NCBI RefSeq assembly: GCF_039544005.1
Contig: NZ_BAABKV010000001.1
Coordinates: 4,464,001-4,528,000, forward strand
Source of the DNA: Kitasatospora paranensis
GTDB taxonomy: Bacteria > Actinomycetota > Actinomycetes > Streptomycetales > Streptomycetaceae
Length of the DNA stretch: 64,000 nucleotides
Direction of reading: 5' to 3'
Every line of letters starts with the position of its first letter. The first letter of the stretch is position 1. The position numbers and the translations under genes were made by a program. The notes below the pieces were generated by a model that saw only the letters and a list, made by a program, of their open reading frames with translations, did no database searches and was not told where the DNA came from. Shown here piece after piece: positions 51,122-59,266 of the stretch.

Positions 51122-53890
51122 TCAGCCGTTGGTGAACCAGCCGAACAGATCGGCGAACACGTGGGTGCTGCCACCGAAGTTGTAGACGTCGGCCGCGCCG
51201 TCGGACCCGAGGCGGGTGATCACGTGGTTCGGAACCGTCGCGCCCGCGGCGAAGTTGAGGTTCGACGTCCCCGGACGGTCGGTGCCGTCCGGCCACACCG
51301 TGAGGTAGCCGGGCGCGGTCGGCCTGGTCGCCGTCACGTTCAGCACAGCGGCGGTGGCGTCCGCCGGGACGCCGTGCGCGCCGCCGATCTGCAGGCCGAG
51401 CTGCCCGCCGCCGGACACCGGAAGCTGCCGGCCGTCGTACCGGGTGTCGGCGAGCCGGACGGGCACCGTCGGGGTGAACACGCCCTTGCTGCCGGGGCTG
51501 TAGTAGCCGAAGACGTCCACCACGACCCGGGTGGTGCCGCCGAAGTTGTACACGTCGATCGAGCCGTCCGCCCCGATCGGCACGATCGCCTGGTTGGCCA
51601 CGGTCTGCCGGGCGTCGAAGTTGAGGTTGGAGACGGTCGGCAGTGCGATCCCGTGCGGGTAGGCGGTCAGGAAGCCGCTGCCGGTGGTCCGGTCCGCGGT
51701 CAGGTTGACCACGACCGCCGTAGCGTCGGCGGGCACGCCCGCGGTGCCGGCGACCTTGAGGGTCCGGGTCGTCCCGTGCGTCATCGACGCGTCGGACAGC
51801 CGGGACGGTCCCGCCGGGCTGAACTTCTGCCCGGCGTTGGGCTGGTAGTACCCGACGAAGTCGACGATCACGTCGGTCCGGCCGAGGAAGTTGAACAGCT
51901 GCACCGTGCCGTCCGCACCGACCGGGACAGTCACCAGGTTGGCGACCGTCTGGCCCGCACGCACGTTCAGGTGGGAGACCTTCGGACGGTCCTGCCCGCT
52001 CGGGAACAGGGTCAGATAGGTGTCCGAGGTGGCCTTGGTCGCGGTGACGTTGAGGACCACGGCGGAGGGACTGCTGGAGGTGGCCGGCTTCCTCGCGTCG
52101 GGGTAGCCGTCGGAGACCCGCAGCTGCATCGACTGGCCGCCGTGCAGCCCGTCCACGGCCTTCCGGGTGTCGACCAGCCGGAACGGCGTCACAGGTGTGT
52201 ACTCGCTCGCCGCGTAGGCCGCGTGGAAGACGGCCGACGAGGACGCGGTGCGGCCCTTGACGTCCATCGCGGTGACGGTGACGGTGTAGTCGCCGGGCGC
52301 CCGGTAGGTGTGCGTGGGCATCGGCAGGCTGAAGGAGTCGGTGACGAAGCCGTCGCCGAAGTCGTAGGTGTACCCGGCGACCGGCCACGGCGATGCCGGC
52401 ACGTCCGCGTCCACGAGTACCGACAGGGGCTGGATGTGCGTCATCGGGCTGGTGTCGTTGGGCAGGTAGGGCGAGAGGGTGAGCACCGGCGCCGGGACGG
52501 GCCCGGGCGTGGTCACCTTGATGGCCACCGGTGAACTGACCACGCTGACCCCCGCGCCGTTGACCGCGGTGACGGTCGCCTTGCAGTCGCAGGCCGCGGT
52601 GTAGACGTGGGTGGCGCGGGTGCTGTCCGTGGTGACGACCGTGCCGTCACCGAAGTCGAAGCGGTACGTCAGCCCCTTGGGCCAGGTGTCCACGGCGCGG
52701 GCGTCCGCCGTGACCGTGGTGCCGTACGGTGCCTGCTTCGTGTCCAGGCTCATGTCGACGCCGGACAGGGAGTCCTGCGTCTCGTAGGCCCCGCGGTCCA
52801 GGTAGCCGACGCCGGTACCGGTGTTGGCGATCTGCGGATCGTCGGTGGGGCCATTGCCGGCGGCGTCGGTGTCGAGGACACCGGGCGCCGAGGCGTCGGC
52901 GGAGTCGATGAGGAGAGCGTCCTCGTCGTACGTGTGACCCGTCGACGGCATCACGAGGTCGTGACCGCCCTGCCCGGTGCCGGCCAGGAGGCCGGCCGGG
53001 TCGGCGTACGCGGTCCCGGCCCATGAGTAAGGGACGTAACCGGGCTGCTGCTGGACCAGGTTGTAGTCCGCCCGGCTGCCGCTGACGGCCGAGGCGGCCA
53101 CCGAGATCAGCGGGCGGTACCCGGCGGTGCAGGTTGTCGGCGGATAGACGCTGACGACGTTGTTGAAGACGTTGACGCCGGCGGAGTCACCGGAGACCGC
53201 GAACGCCGGGCTGCAACGCCACGGCAGGGTGTTGTTGGTCAGGGTGGTGTGCGGCGCGTCCACCACCGTGACCGCACCCGGTGTGTCGCCCGCGTCGAAG
53301 CGGTCCCGGCCGAGCAGCGTGCCGGTGGCCCCGCCCTCGACCCTGACCGCAGAAGCGTCCGCGGTGCCCAGGGCCACGGACCGGATGTAGGCGACGTCAT
53401 GGCTCGCGCCGCCGATCACCATCGCGGGTCGTCCGCCCTGGGAGGTGGTTCTGACCCGGTCGAGAGTGATCCGGTCGGAGCCGGTGATCGATGCACCACC
53501 CACCATGGTCAGGCCTTGGACCGCGATGTCGTGGACGCCGTCGATCACCAGGGTGGGTTTGGCTGCGTCGGGTCCCTTGGCATAGCCGCTCGTGCCGGTG
53601 TCCCGAATGGTGATCGGACGGCCCGGCTCGCCGGAGCGGTTGACCACCACCTGCTCGTTGTAGGCGCCGGGTGCGACGTTGACCGTCTGGCCCGGCTGCG
53701 CCACGGCGACGGCCGCCGAGATCGTGCAGTAGGGCTGCTCCGCGGTGCCGGTGCCCGCGTCGGAGCACCCGGCGCCGGCGGCCTTGTTCACGTACAGGGT
53801 GGTGGCCGTTTCGGCCACGGCCGGGGTGGCGAGCCCCATCAGGCCGGTCAGGCAGGCGACTGTCAGGCCGGCGGCGCGATTGATGCGCAC
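51122..53890 (-). CDS. Secreted right-handed beta-helix/PKD protein with three C-terminal repeat modules
   Basis: 922 aa from GTG (RINRAAGLTVACLTGLMG), a signal peptide to about residue 28. Residues 30-370 look like a right-handed parallel beta-helix (ITIRDTGTSGYAKG, IAVQGLTMVGGASITG). Two PKD-type domains follow, with YRFDFGDGTVVTT...THVYT and YTYDFGDGF...GDYTVTVTAMD (about 385-575). The last 345 residues are three modules of about 115-125 residues: RLVDTR, AVVLNVTAT, LNVRAG, LVTVPVG and VIVDFVGYY mark each. No catalytic motif was recognised, so adhesion or matrix function is more likely than hydrolysis. The protein at 54.4 kb is its paralogue with the same domain order. A terminator follows the stop. 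Confidence 0.88.
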   Translation of the reverse strand: MRINRAAGLTVACLTGLMGLATPAVAETATTLYVNKAAGAGCSDAGTGTAEQPYCTISAAVAVAQPGQTVNVAPGAYNEQVVVNRSGEPGRPITIRDTGTSGYAKGPDAAKPTLVIDGVHDIAVQGLTMVGGASITGSDRITLDRVRTTSQGGRPAMVIGGASHDVAYIRSVALGTADASAVRVEGGATGTLLGRDRFDAGDTPGAVTVVDAPHTTLTNNTLPWRCSPAFAVSGDSAGVNVFNNVVSVYPPTTCTAGYRPLISVAASAVSGSRADYNLVQQQPGYVPYSWAGTAYADPAGLLAGTGQGGHDLVMPSTGHTYDEDALLIDSADASAPGVLDTDAAGNGPTDDPQIANTGTGVGYLDRGAYETQDSLSGVDMSLDTKQAPYGTTVTADARAVDTWPKGLTYRFDFGDGTVVTTDSTRATHVYTAACDCKATVTAVNGAGVSVVSSPVAIKVTTPGPVPAPVLTLSPYLPNDTSPMTHIQPLSVLVDADVPASPWPVAGYTYDFGDGFVTDSFSLPMPTHTYRAPGDYTVTVTAMDVKGRTASSSAVFHAAYAASEYTPVTPFRLVDTRKAVDGLHGGQSMQLRVSDGYPDARKPATSSSPSAVVLNVTATKATSDTYLTLFPSGQDRPKVSHLNVRAGQTVANLVTVPVGADGTVQLFNFLGRTDVIVDFVGYYQPNAGQKFSPAGPSRLSDASMTHGTTRTLKVAGTAGVPADATAVVVNLTADRTTGSGFLTAYPHGIALPTVSNLNFDARQTVANQAIVPIGADGSIDVYNFGGTTRVVVDVFGYYSPGSKGVFTPTVPVRLADTRYDGRQLPVSGGGQLGLQIGGAHGVPADATAAVLNVTATRPTAPGYLTVWPDGTDRPGTSNLNFAAGATVPNHVITRLGSDGAADVYNFGGSTHVFADLFGWFTNG

Positions 53891-54165
53891 GGGCGTACCC
53901 CCCAAGGGCATTCTGCCGGTTGAGCACGGCGATGATGATCGCGTGCGGAGCAGCACCCTACTGGGTGCCGGGAGCGGCTTCACAGGGGGCGGTCGTCGGA
54001 TGTCGGGGTTTCCCCGGCGGTCGCCTCGGGGTGATCTCCGGGTTCTCTCCGGGGCGCTGGGCCTCGTTTCGGCCTGGCCGCCGTCCTACGATCGAAGTGT
54101 CGGAAATTGAACGGGATGCGGCGGGCGAGACCGGCGCCGAGCCCGAGGGGAGAGAAGGAACAGAC
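53891..54165. other. Intergenic region between the PKD protein and DUF5326 genes
   Basis: About 275 nt. Both promoters should lie here since the genes are divergent. No confident hexamers or repeats were found. GAAGGA at 54155-54160 serves the DUF5326 gene. Confidence 0.35.
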
Positions 54166-54366
54166 ATGGCCGAGCTCTGGAAGTCGCTGCCCTCGTGGGT
54201 GCGCAACATCGTCGTCCCGATCCTGGTGCTGATCCTGGCGTGGAACCTGCTCTGGTTCGTCGTCGGTGTCGTGGGGGCCCTGCTGGGATTCCTGCTGAAG
54301 GTCCTGCTCGTGGTGGGCATCGGTGCCGGTGTGGTGATCCTGGTGAAGAAGGCCGCCAAGAGCTGA
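54166..54366 (+). CDS. DUF5326 small membrane protein
   Basis: 66 aa. A short amphipathic N-terminus (MAELWKSLPSWVRN) precedes two long hydrophobic stretches (IVVPILVLILAWNLLWFVV and LLGFLLKVLLVVGIGAGVVI). It ends in a basic tail KKAAKS. This matches the small DUF5326 membrane proteins of streptomycetes. Function unknown. Confidence 0.85.
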   Translation: MAELWKSLPSWVRNIVVPILVLILAWNLLWFVVGVVGALLGFLLKVLLVVGIGAGVVILVKKAAKS

Positions 54367-54371
54367 CGGGG

Positions 54372-54425
54372 ACGCCGACGGGCCCCGGCCACCCGCGTGA
54401 AGCGGGGGCCGGGGCCCGTCGGCGT
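54372..54425. terminator. Bidirectional terminator
   Basis: A perfect 19-bp stem (ACGCCGACGGGCCCCGGCC and complement) with a 16-nt loop, between the convergent DUF5326 gene and the second PKD protein gene. Confidence 0.88.
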
Positions 54426-54439
54426 GCCGGGATGCCCGC

Positions 54440-57211
54440 TCAGCCGTTGGTGAACCAGCCGGCCAGGTCGGCCACCACGTCCGTGCGTCCGGCGAAGTTG
54501 AGCACGTCGATCGCGCCGTTCGCCCCGAGCGGGGTGATGGCGTGGTTGGGCACCACGCGGTTCGGCACGGTGTTCAGGTTGGAGGTGCCCGTCCACGGGG
54601 TGCCGTCGGGCCAGACGCTGAGCCACCCGTCGGCGGTGGCGGTGGCGGCCGTCAGGTTCAGGACGGCGGCCGTGGCACCGGCCGGGACGCCGTGCGTGCC
54701 GGCGACCGGCAGGACGAGCCGGCCGCCGCCACCGAGGGTGGTCTTCGGGGTGTCGTACCGGGTGTCCTTCAGCCGGACGGGCACGGTCGGCGTGAACAGG
54801 CCCTTCCCGTCCGGGCTGTAGTAGCCGAAGACATCGGCGACGACATGGGTGTTGCCGTTGCTGTAGAGGTCGATCCGTCCGTCCGGGCCGATCGGGACGA
54901 TCACCTGGTTGGCGACCGTCTGCCCCTGCTCGAAGTTGAGGCTGGAGGTCGTCGGGCGGTCCGTGCCGCTCGGCCAGACGGTCAGGAAGCCGCCCGAATC
55001 CGCCTTCGCCGCCGTCACGTTGAGAACCACCGCGGTGGCCGAGGCCGGGACGCCGGCCTTGCCGGACACCTGGACGGGCAGGGTGGCACCGGAGGTGACC
55101 CGGGTCCCGGTCTTCCGGGTGTCGAGCAGCCGGGCGGGCGCCGCGGCGGTGAACTTCGCCCCGATGCCCGGGTGGTAGTAGCCGACGACGTCGACCACGA
55201 CGTGGACGAGCCCGCGCTGGTTGAAGACCTCGACCGTGCCCGAGGGACCGATCGGCACGGTCACGAGGTTGGCGACCGGCTTGCCGGCCCGGACGTTCAG
55301 GCTGGACGTGGTGGGGCGGGGCTGGCGCGACGGCCAGACAGTGAGGTACGTGTCGGTCGTGGCGTCCACGGCGGTGATGTTGAGGACCATGGCCGACACG
55401 CCGCCCGGTACCGGCGGTGAGATCTCGGACGATCGCCAGCACGAACAGACCGACATGCTGACCCCACCCGGGAGGGCGGTGTCGTTGCGGCGGGTGTCGA
55501 TCAGGCGGAAGGGCGTGATCGGCAGGTAGCCGGAGGTCGTGTACTGCACGCGGACGGGACGGCTCACGGTGGCGCTGCGGCCCGTCGTGTCGGTTGCCGT
55601 GACGGTGACCGTGTAGTCGCCCGGCAGGGCGTAGGCGTGCTGGGAGGTGTCGGTGTACCGCTCCTCGACCGTCCCGTCGCCGAAGTCGTACACCCACTTC
55701 GCGACCCGCCAGGGGCTCACCGTGGCGGACGCGTCGGCCTGCACGGTGAGGGGCACCAGCTCGTTCGTGGTGTCCGCGTGGTCGGGGACCAGGGACGTGA
55801 CGGTCAGGGCGGGCACCAGGGGGCCGGGCTCGGTGGACTTGATGGTCACAGCCCGGCTGACGACGTGACTCGCGGCGCTCGCCGCGGTCACCGTGGCGGT
55901 GCAGGTGCAGGGCCCGGTGTAGGTGTGGCTCACGGACGCGGATGTGCCGGTCACCTGCGGACTGCCGTCGCCGAAGTCGAAGGTGTAGGCGAGGGAATCC
56001 GGCCACTGGTTGTTGGCCTTCGCCGTGGCCTGGACGGTGAGCGGGTAGGGGCCCTGATCGGTGTCGGTGGTGAGGCCCACACCGAACAGGTTGTCCTCGA
56101 CTTCGACGGCTCCGCGGTCGATGTGCCCGATGCCGGTGTCCGGGACCAGGGTGTCGTCCGCCGTGGGATTGTCCATGAGGTCGAGGGTGGGCACGCCGGT
56201 CGCGGTGGCGTCCCCGCTGTCGATGGCGGGAGACCCTTCGGCGGGGACGTAGGCGGTGCCCCAGATCTTGGGGTCCGTCACCAGATCATGGCTGCCCTGG
56301 CCGCTGGCGTTCGTGAAGTCGGTGCGGGTCGGCTGGGCGACGCCCTTCCAGCTGTACGGCGTGACGCCGGGGGCCAGCAGGTTGTAGTCCACCCGGGTGC
56401 CGTCGGAGGCCTCGGAGGCGACTGCTATCTGCGCGGCAGGGGACGCGACGGTGCAGCTCCCGGTGGTCGGGTCCTTCATCGCGGTCGTGAGGTTGTTGAC
56501 CACCGACGAGCCGGTCGACTCGCCGCGCAGGTCGATGCCGGGTGCGCAGCTGTTCCAGACGGAGTTGTTCACCACCGCGGTCTGCGGGGCGCCGTTCACG
56601 GCGATGGCCGGGCCGGTCTTGCCGGTGAGCTCGTTCCGGGCGAGGACGGTGCCGCGGGCCCCGCCCTCGACCGAGATGCCGATGGCGCCTGCGGACTCCA
56701 CCATGTTCGCGCGGGCCGTCACATCCGTGCTGGCCCCGGTGATCCGCAGGGCTGCGCCGGACTGCGGATCGGTCGCGCGGGCATGGATGCCCTCGATGCC
56801 GATCCGGGTCGAGCCCTCCACCCGGATTCCGGCGTCGGTGCCGGCGACGGTCCCTCGCCGCAGCAGCACGTCGTGGGCGCCGGAGACCACGACGGCCGGG
56901 CCGGTCTCGTTGACGACCCAGACGTTCCGGAAGACGATGGGGTGATCCGGGGTGCCGGAGGACGTGATGCGCACGCTCTCGTGGTGGATGCCCTGGACCA
57001 GGACGGTCTGGCCGGGAAGGGCCGCCGCGGCGGCCGTGTTGACGCTGCAGTAGGGCTGCGCCTGAGTCCCGCTGCCCGCGTCGGAACAGCCGGCGGAGGG
57101 AGTGCCCACATAGAGCGTGGCGGCCTGTTCGGCAGCCGCGTTCGGGGCGGGCAGGCCGAGGACGGCGGTGAGGCCCGCGGCCAGGACGGCGGCGGACTGG
57201 CGTATGCGCAT
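54440..57211 (-). CDS. Second secreted beta-helix/PKD protein with three repeat modules
   Basis: 923 aa from ATG (MRIRQSAAVLAAGL); the signal peptide ends near residue 28. Domain order equals that of the neighbour at 51 kb: beta-helix (about 30-375), two PKD domains (YTFDFGDGSPQ, WVYDFGDGTVEER; about 385-575), and three C-terminal modules to the end (...VVADLAGWFTNG). The two proteins are clear paralogues that have diverged well, so the duplication is old. The first module holds an odd stretch SMSVCSCWRSSEISPP with two Cys where the paralogue has SMQLRVSDGYPD; two compensating sequence errors could explain it. Function unknown, probably extracellular or cell-surface. Confidence 0.87.
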   Translation of the reverse strand: MRIRQSAAVLAAGLTAVLGLPAPNAAAEQAATLYVGTPSAGCSDAGSGTQAQPYCSVNTAAAAALPGQTVLVQGIHHESVRITSSGTPDHPIVFRNVWVVNETGPAVVVSGAHDVLLRRGTVAGTDAGIRVEGSTRIGIEGIHARATDPQSGAALRITGASTDVTARANMVESAGAIGISVEGGARGTVLARNELTGKTGPAIAVNGAPQTAVVNNSVWNSCAPGIDLRGESTGSSVVNNLTTAMKDPTTGSCTVASPAAQIAVASEASDGTRVDYNLLAPGVTPYSWKGVAQPTRTDFTNASGQGSHDLVTDPKIWGTAYVPAEGSPAIDSGDATATGVPTLDLMDNPTADDTLVPDTGIGHIDRGAVEVEDNLFGVGLTTDTDQGPYPLTVQATAKANNQWPDSLAYTFDFGDGSPQVTGTSASVSHTYTGPCTCTATVTAASAASHVVSRAVTIKSTEPGPLVPALTVTSLVPDHADTTNELVPLTVQADASATVSPWRVAKWVYDFGDGTVEERYTDTSQHAYALPGDYTVTVTATDTTGRSATVSRPVRVQYTTSGYLPITPFRLIDTRRNDTALPGGVSMSVCSCWRSSEISPPVPGGVSAMVLNITAVDATTDTYLTVWPSRQPRPTTSSLNVRAGKPVANLVTVPIGPSGTVEVFNQRGLVHVVVDVVGYYHPGIGAKFTAAAPARLLDTRKTGTRVTSGATLPVQVSGKAGVPASATAVVLNVTAAKADSGGFLTVWPSGTDRPTTSSLNFEQGQTVANQVIVPIGPDGRIDLYSNGNTHVVADVFGYYSPDGKGLFTPTVPVRLKDTRYDTPKTTLGGGGRLVLPVAGTHGVPAGATAAVLNLTAATATADGWLSVWPDGTPWTGTSNLNTVPNRVVPNHAITPLGANGAIDVLNFAGRTDVVADLAGWFTNG

Positions 57212-57305
57212 GATGGTCGGTCATCCCCAGGAAGGTCAGTGGACCCGGCGGCGGTGGTCCGCTCGTGCACGGGCAGGGGGATTCTGTCGGGTGGCATGCG
57301 AAGTG

Positions 57306-58220
57306 TCACGCGATTTCCGGCGACTTTGCCCGAACGTGATCATTCGGTCCGTCAGATGTCGAGCCCAGGTACCGACACGGCAGGAATCCCTGGGTGGCGG
57401 CCTTCGTGGTGTCCAGCACCACCGGGCGCGCGAGTTGGTCCACTGCGTACGGGGTCAGGCCGGGCACCAGCCCGTGCCGGGCGGCGAACTCGGCTGCTCC
57501 CAACGGGACATGGCCGATCCGGACACGGATGCCGTGGGCGGTGAGCACGGTGCGGACGGCAGCGTCGCGCCGGTAGGGCGAGGTGTCGGCGATGTTGTAC
57601 GCGCCGGGCGGCCAGCCGGTGGCGGCCAGGCAGGCGTCGGAGAGGTTCTGCACGGCGGTCAGGCTGAGCGGGACGTCCGGGCCGGGCAGCAGGAGCAGGC
57701 CGTGGCGGACCCGGGCGAGCAGTGCGGGCAGCAGGTGCGGGTCGCCCGGCCCGTACACGGCGCGCGGTCGGAGCACGACCGCGCCGGCCTCGACGGCGAT
57801 CCGGTCGGCGGCGGCCTTGCTGCGGCCGTACGCGTTGCGGTGACCGTCGGCCGTGGGGTGGTCCTCGCGGACCAGGGTGCGGTCGATGCGCGGGTCGTAG
57901 ACGCTGGCGCTGGAGACGACCACCACCGGGCGGCCGGCGGCCGCCTCCAGCAGCCGGGCCGTGCCGTCCACGTTGACGGCGACCTGCTCGGCCTCGGCCG
58001 GGGATCCCGGCGGGTGGTCGCCGACCGCGGCGGCGCAGTGTACGACCAGGTCGGCGCCGCGCAGGTCGGGCGCGGCACCGGCGGCGTCCCACCGCACGTG
58101 GCGGCCGACCGGCCCGGGCCGGCGGCCGACGCAGAGCACGTCGGCGCCGCTCGCGGCGGCAGCCCGGGCCACGTACGAGCCGCAGAACCCGCCGGCGCCG
58201 GTGACGGCGATCGTGGTCAT
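57306..58220 (-). CDS. NAD-dependent epimerase/dehydratase (extended SDR), OleD-like
   Basis: 304 aa. The Rossmann motif VTGAGGFCGSYVA near the N-terminus and the catalytic set in VSSASVYDP and AYGRSKAAADR (YxxxK) are present. It likely reduces a beta-keto or modifies a sugar/acyl intermediate. It is the last gene of the five-gene operon; its start overlaps the P450 stop by 4 nt (ATGA). In olefin-type pathways the SDR OleD reduces the beta-keto acid made by OleA; a similar role here is inference from context. Confidence 0.85.
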   Translation of the reverse strand: MTTIAVTGAGGFCGSYVARAAAASGADVLCVGRRPGPVGRHVRWDAAGAAPDLRGADLVVHCAAAVGDHPPGSPAEAEQVAVNVDGTARLLEAAAGRPVVVVSSASVYDPRIDRTLVREDHPTADGHRNAYGRSKAAADRIAVEAGAVVLRPRAVYGPGDPHLLPALLARVRHGLLLLPGPDVPLSLTAVQNLSDACLAATGWPPGAYNIADTSPYRRDAAVRTVLTAHGIRVRIGHVPLGAAEFAARHGLVPGLTPYAVDQLARPVVLDTTKAATQGFLPCRYLGSTSDGPNDHVRAKSPEIA

Positions 58221-59266
58221 TGCGGGTCGGCCCTTCTGACGAGAAGGGTCGCGTAGCCGGGCAGGGCGGCCCTGCGGTCCACGGACGCCCGCACGACGAC
58301 CGGCCGGTGCGGGGCCAGTGCGTCGAGGAAGTCGGTGAGTTGGGCCCGGGCCAGACCGGCGCCCGGGCAGGCGTGCGGGCCGGCGCCGAAGACCGCCTGG
58401 GCGGCCTGCCGTCCGGCGGGCGCGGTGCGGTGGGCGCCGGCCGCGTGCCGGGCGACCAGGACGAGCCGGTCCCCGCGCCGGATCGGACGGCCGTCGACGA
58501 CGGCATCGGCGCCGGCCACCCGGGGCAGGAGCGGTGAGGCAGCGGTCAACCGCAGCAGTTCGGAGGCGAGTTCGGGACCCGTCCGGTCCCAGAGACCGGC
58601 CCGGGCGCACCAGGCCGCGGCGCGCGGCAGGGCGGCCAGCGTGGTGTTGACCGCGGCGACCGCGAGCATGGCGTCCCGTGCTTGTGGCACCAGGGAGTTG
58701 AGCCGGTCGGCCGCCTCGGTGCGTGGCCGGCGGGGCAGCCCGGGCAGGTGCTCGCGGGCGGCTTCGGCGGCGGCCCCGGTGCAGGCACGGGCCAGTCGGA
58801 GCGGTTCGGCGTCGGAGCCGGTGAGGGCGGCCGCGGTGGCTCCCGCCAGCTCCCGTACGACGTCCACCAGGTCGACGGTGCCGGGGAGTTCGGTGAGCCG
58901 GGCGGTCAGGACGGCCTGCCAGTGCGGGCGCAGCCGGGCAACCCCGTCGGTGCCGAGCAGGTCGGCGACCTCGCGGCGGGCCGTCCGGTGCTCCCCGGCG
59001 TCCTGGTCGAAGAGCAGGGTGCCGCCGGTGCGCCGGGCCGCGGCGCCACCGGTGGTGCCCTCGGCGGTGCGGTCCAGGGGGACTCGGGTGAGCACCTCCC
59101 GGTACGCCTCGGCGTCGTGCACCAGCACGGTGGAGCCGAGCCGGACGAGCGGGCGCCGCCGGGTGGCCGCGAGCAGTGCGAACAGCACCGGGTGGCTGTG
59201 CAGGTAGACCCGCCGGTCCAGCCGCCGGGCCGCCCGGTGGGTGCGGGCCGCGGTGTCGTCGGTCAT
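58217..59266 (-). CDS. Cytochrome P450-like protein
   Basis: 349 aa, shorter than the usual 400. The heme-thiolate motif FGAGPHACPGAGLARAQ contains Cys300, and ELLRLTAASPLLPR gives the ExxR helix. The I-helix segment AVAAVNTTLAAL has Asn in place of the usual acidic residue before Thr, so oxygen activation may differ. A region between the ExxR helix and heme loop is shortened. The start ATG (MTDDTAARTHRAARR) overlaps the ligase stop by 4 nt. The substrate is unknown; a fatty-acid-derived chain is likely from context. Confidence 0.85.
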   Translation of the reverse strand: MTDDTAARTHRAARRLDRRVYLHSHPVLFALLAATRRRPLVRLGSTVLVHDAEAYREVLTRVPLDRTAEGTTGGAAARRTGGTLLFDQDAGEHRTARREVADLLGTDGVARLRPHWQAVLTARLTELPGTVDLVDVVRELAGATAAALTGSDAEPLRLARACTGAAAEAAREHLPGLPRRPRTEAADRLNSLVPQARDAMLAVAAVNTTLAALPRAAAWCARAGLWDRTGPELASELLRLTAASPLLPRVAGADAVVDGRPIRRGDRLVLVARHAAGAHRTAPAGRQAAQAVFGAGPHACPGAGLARAQLTDFLDALAPHRPVVVRASVDRRAALPGYATLLVRRADPQ

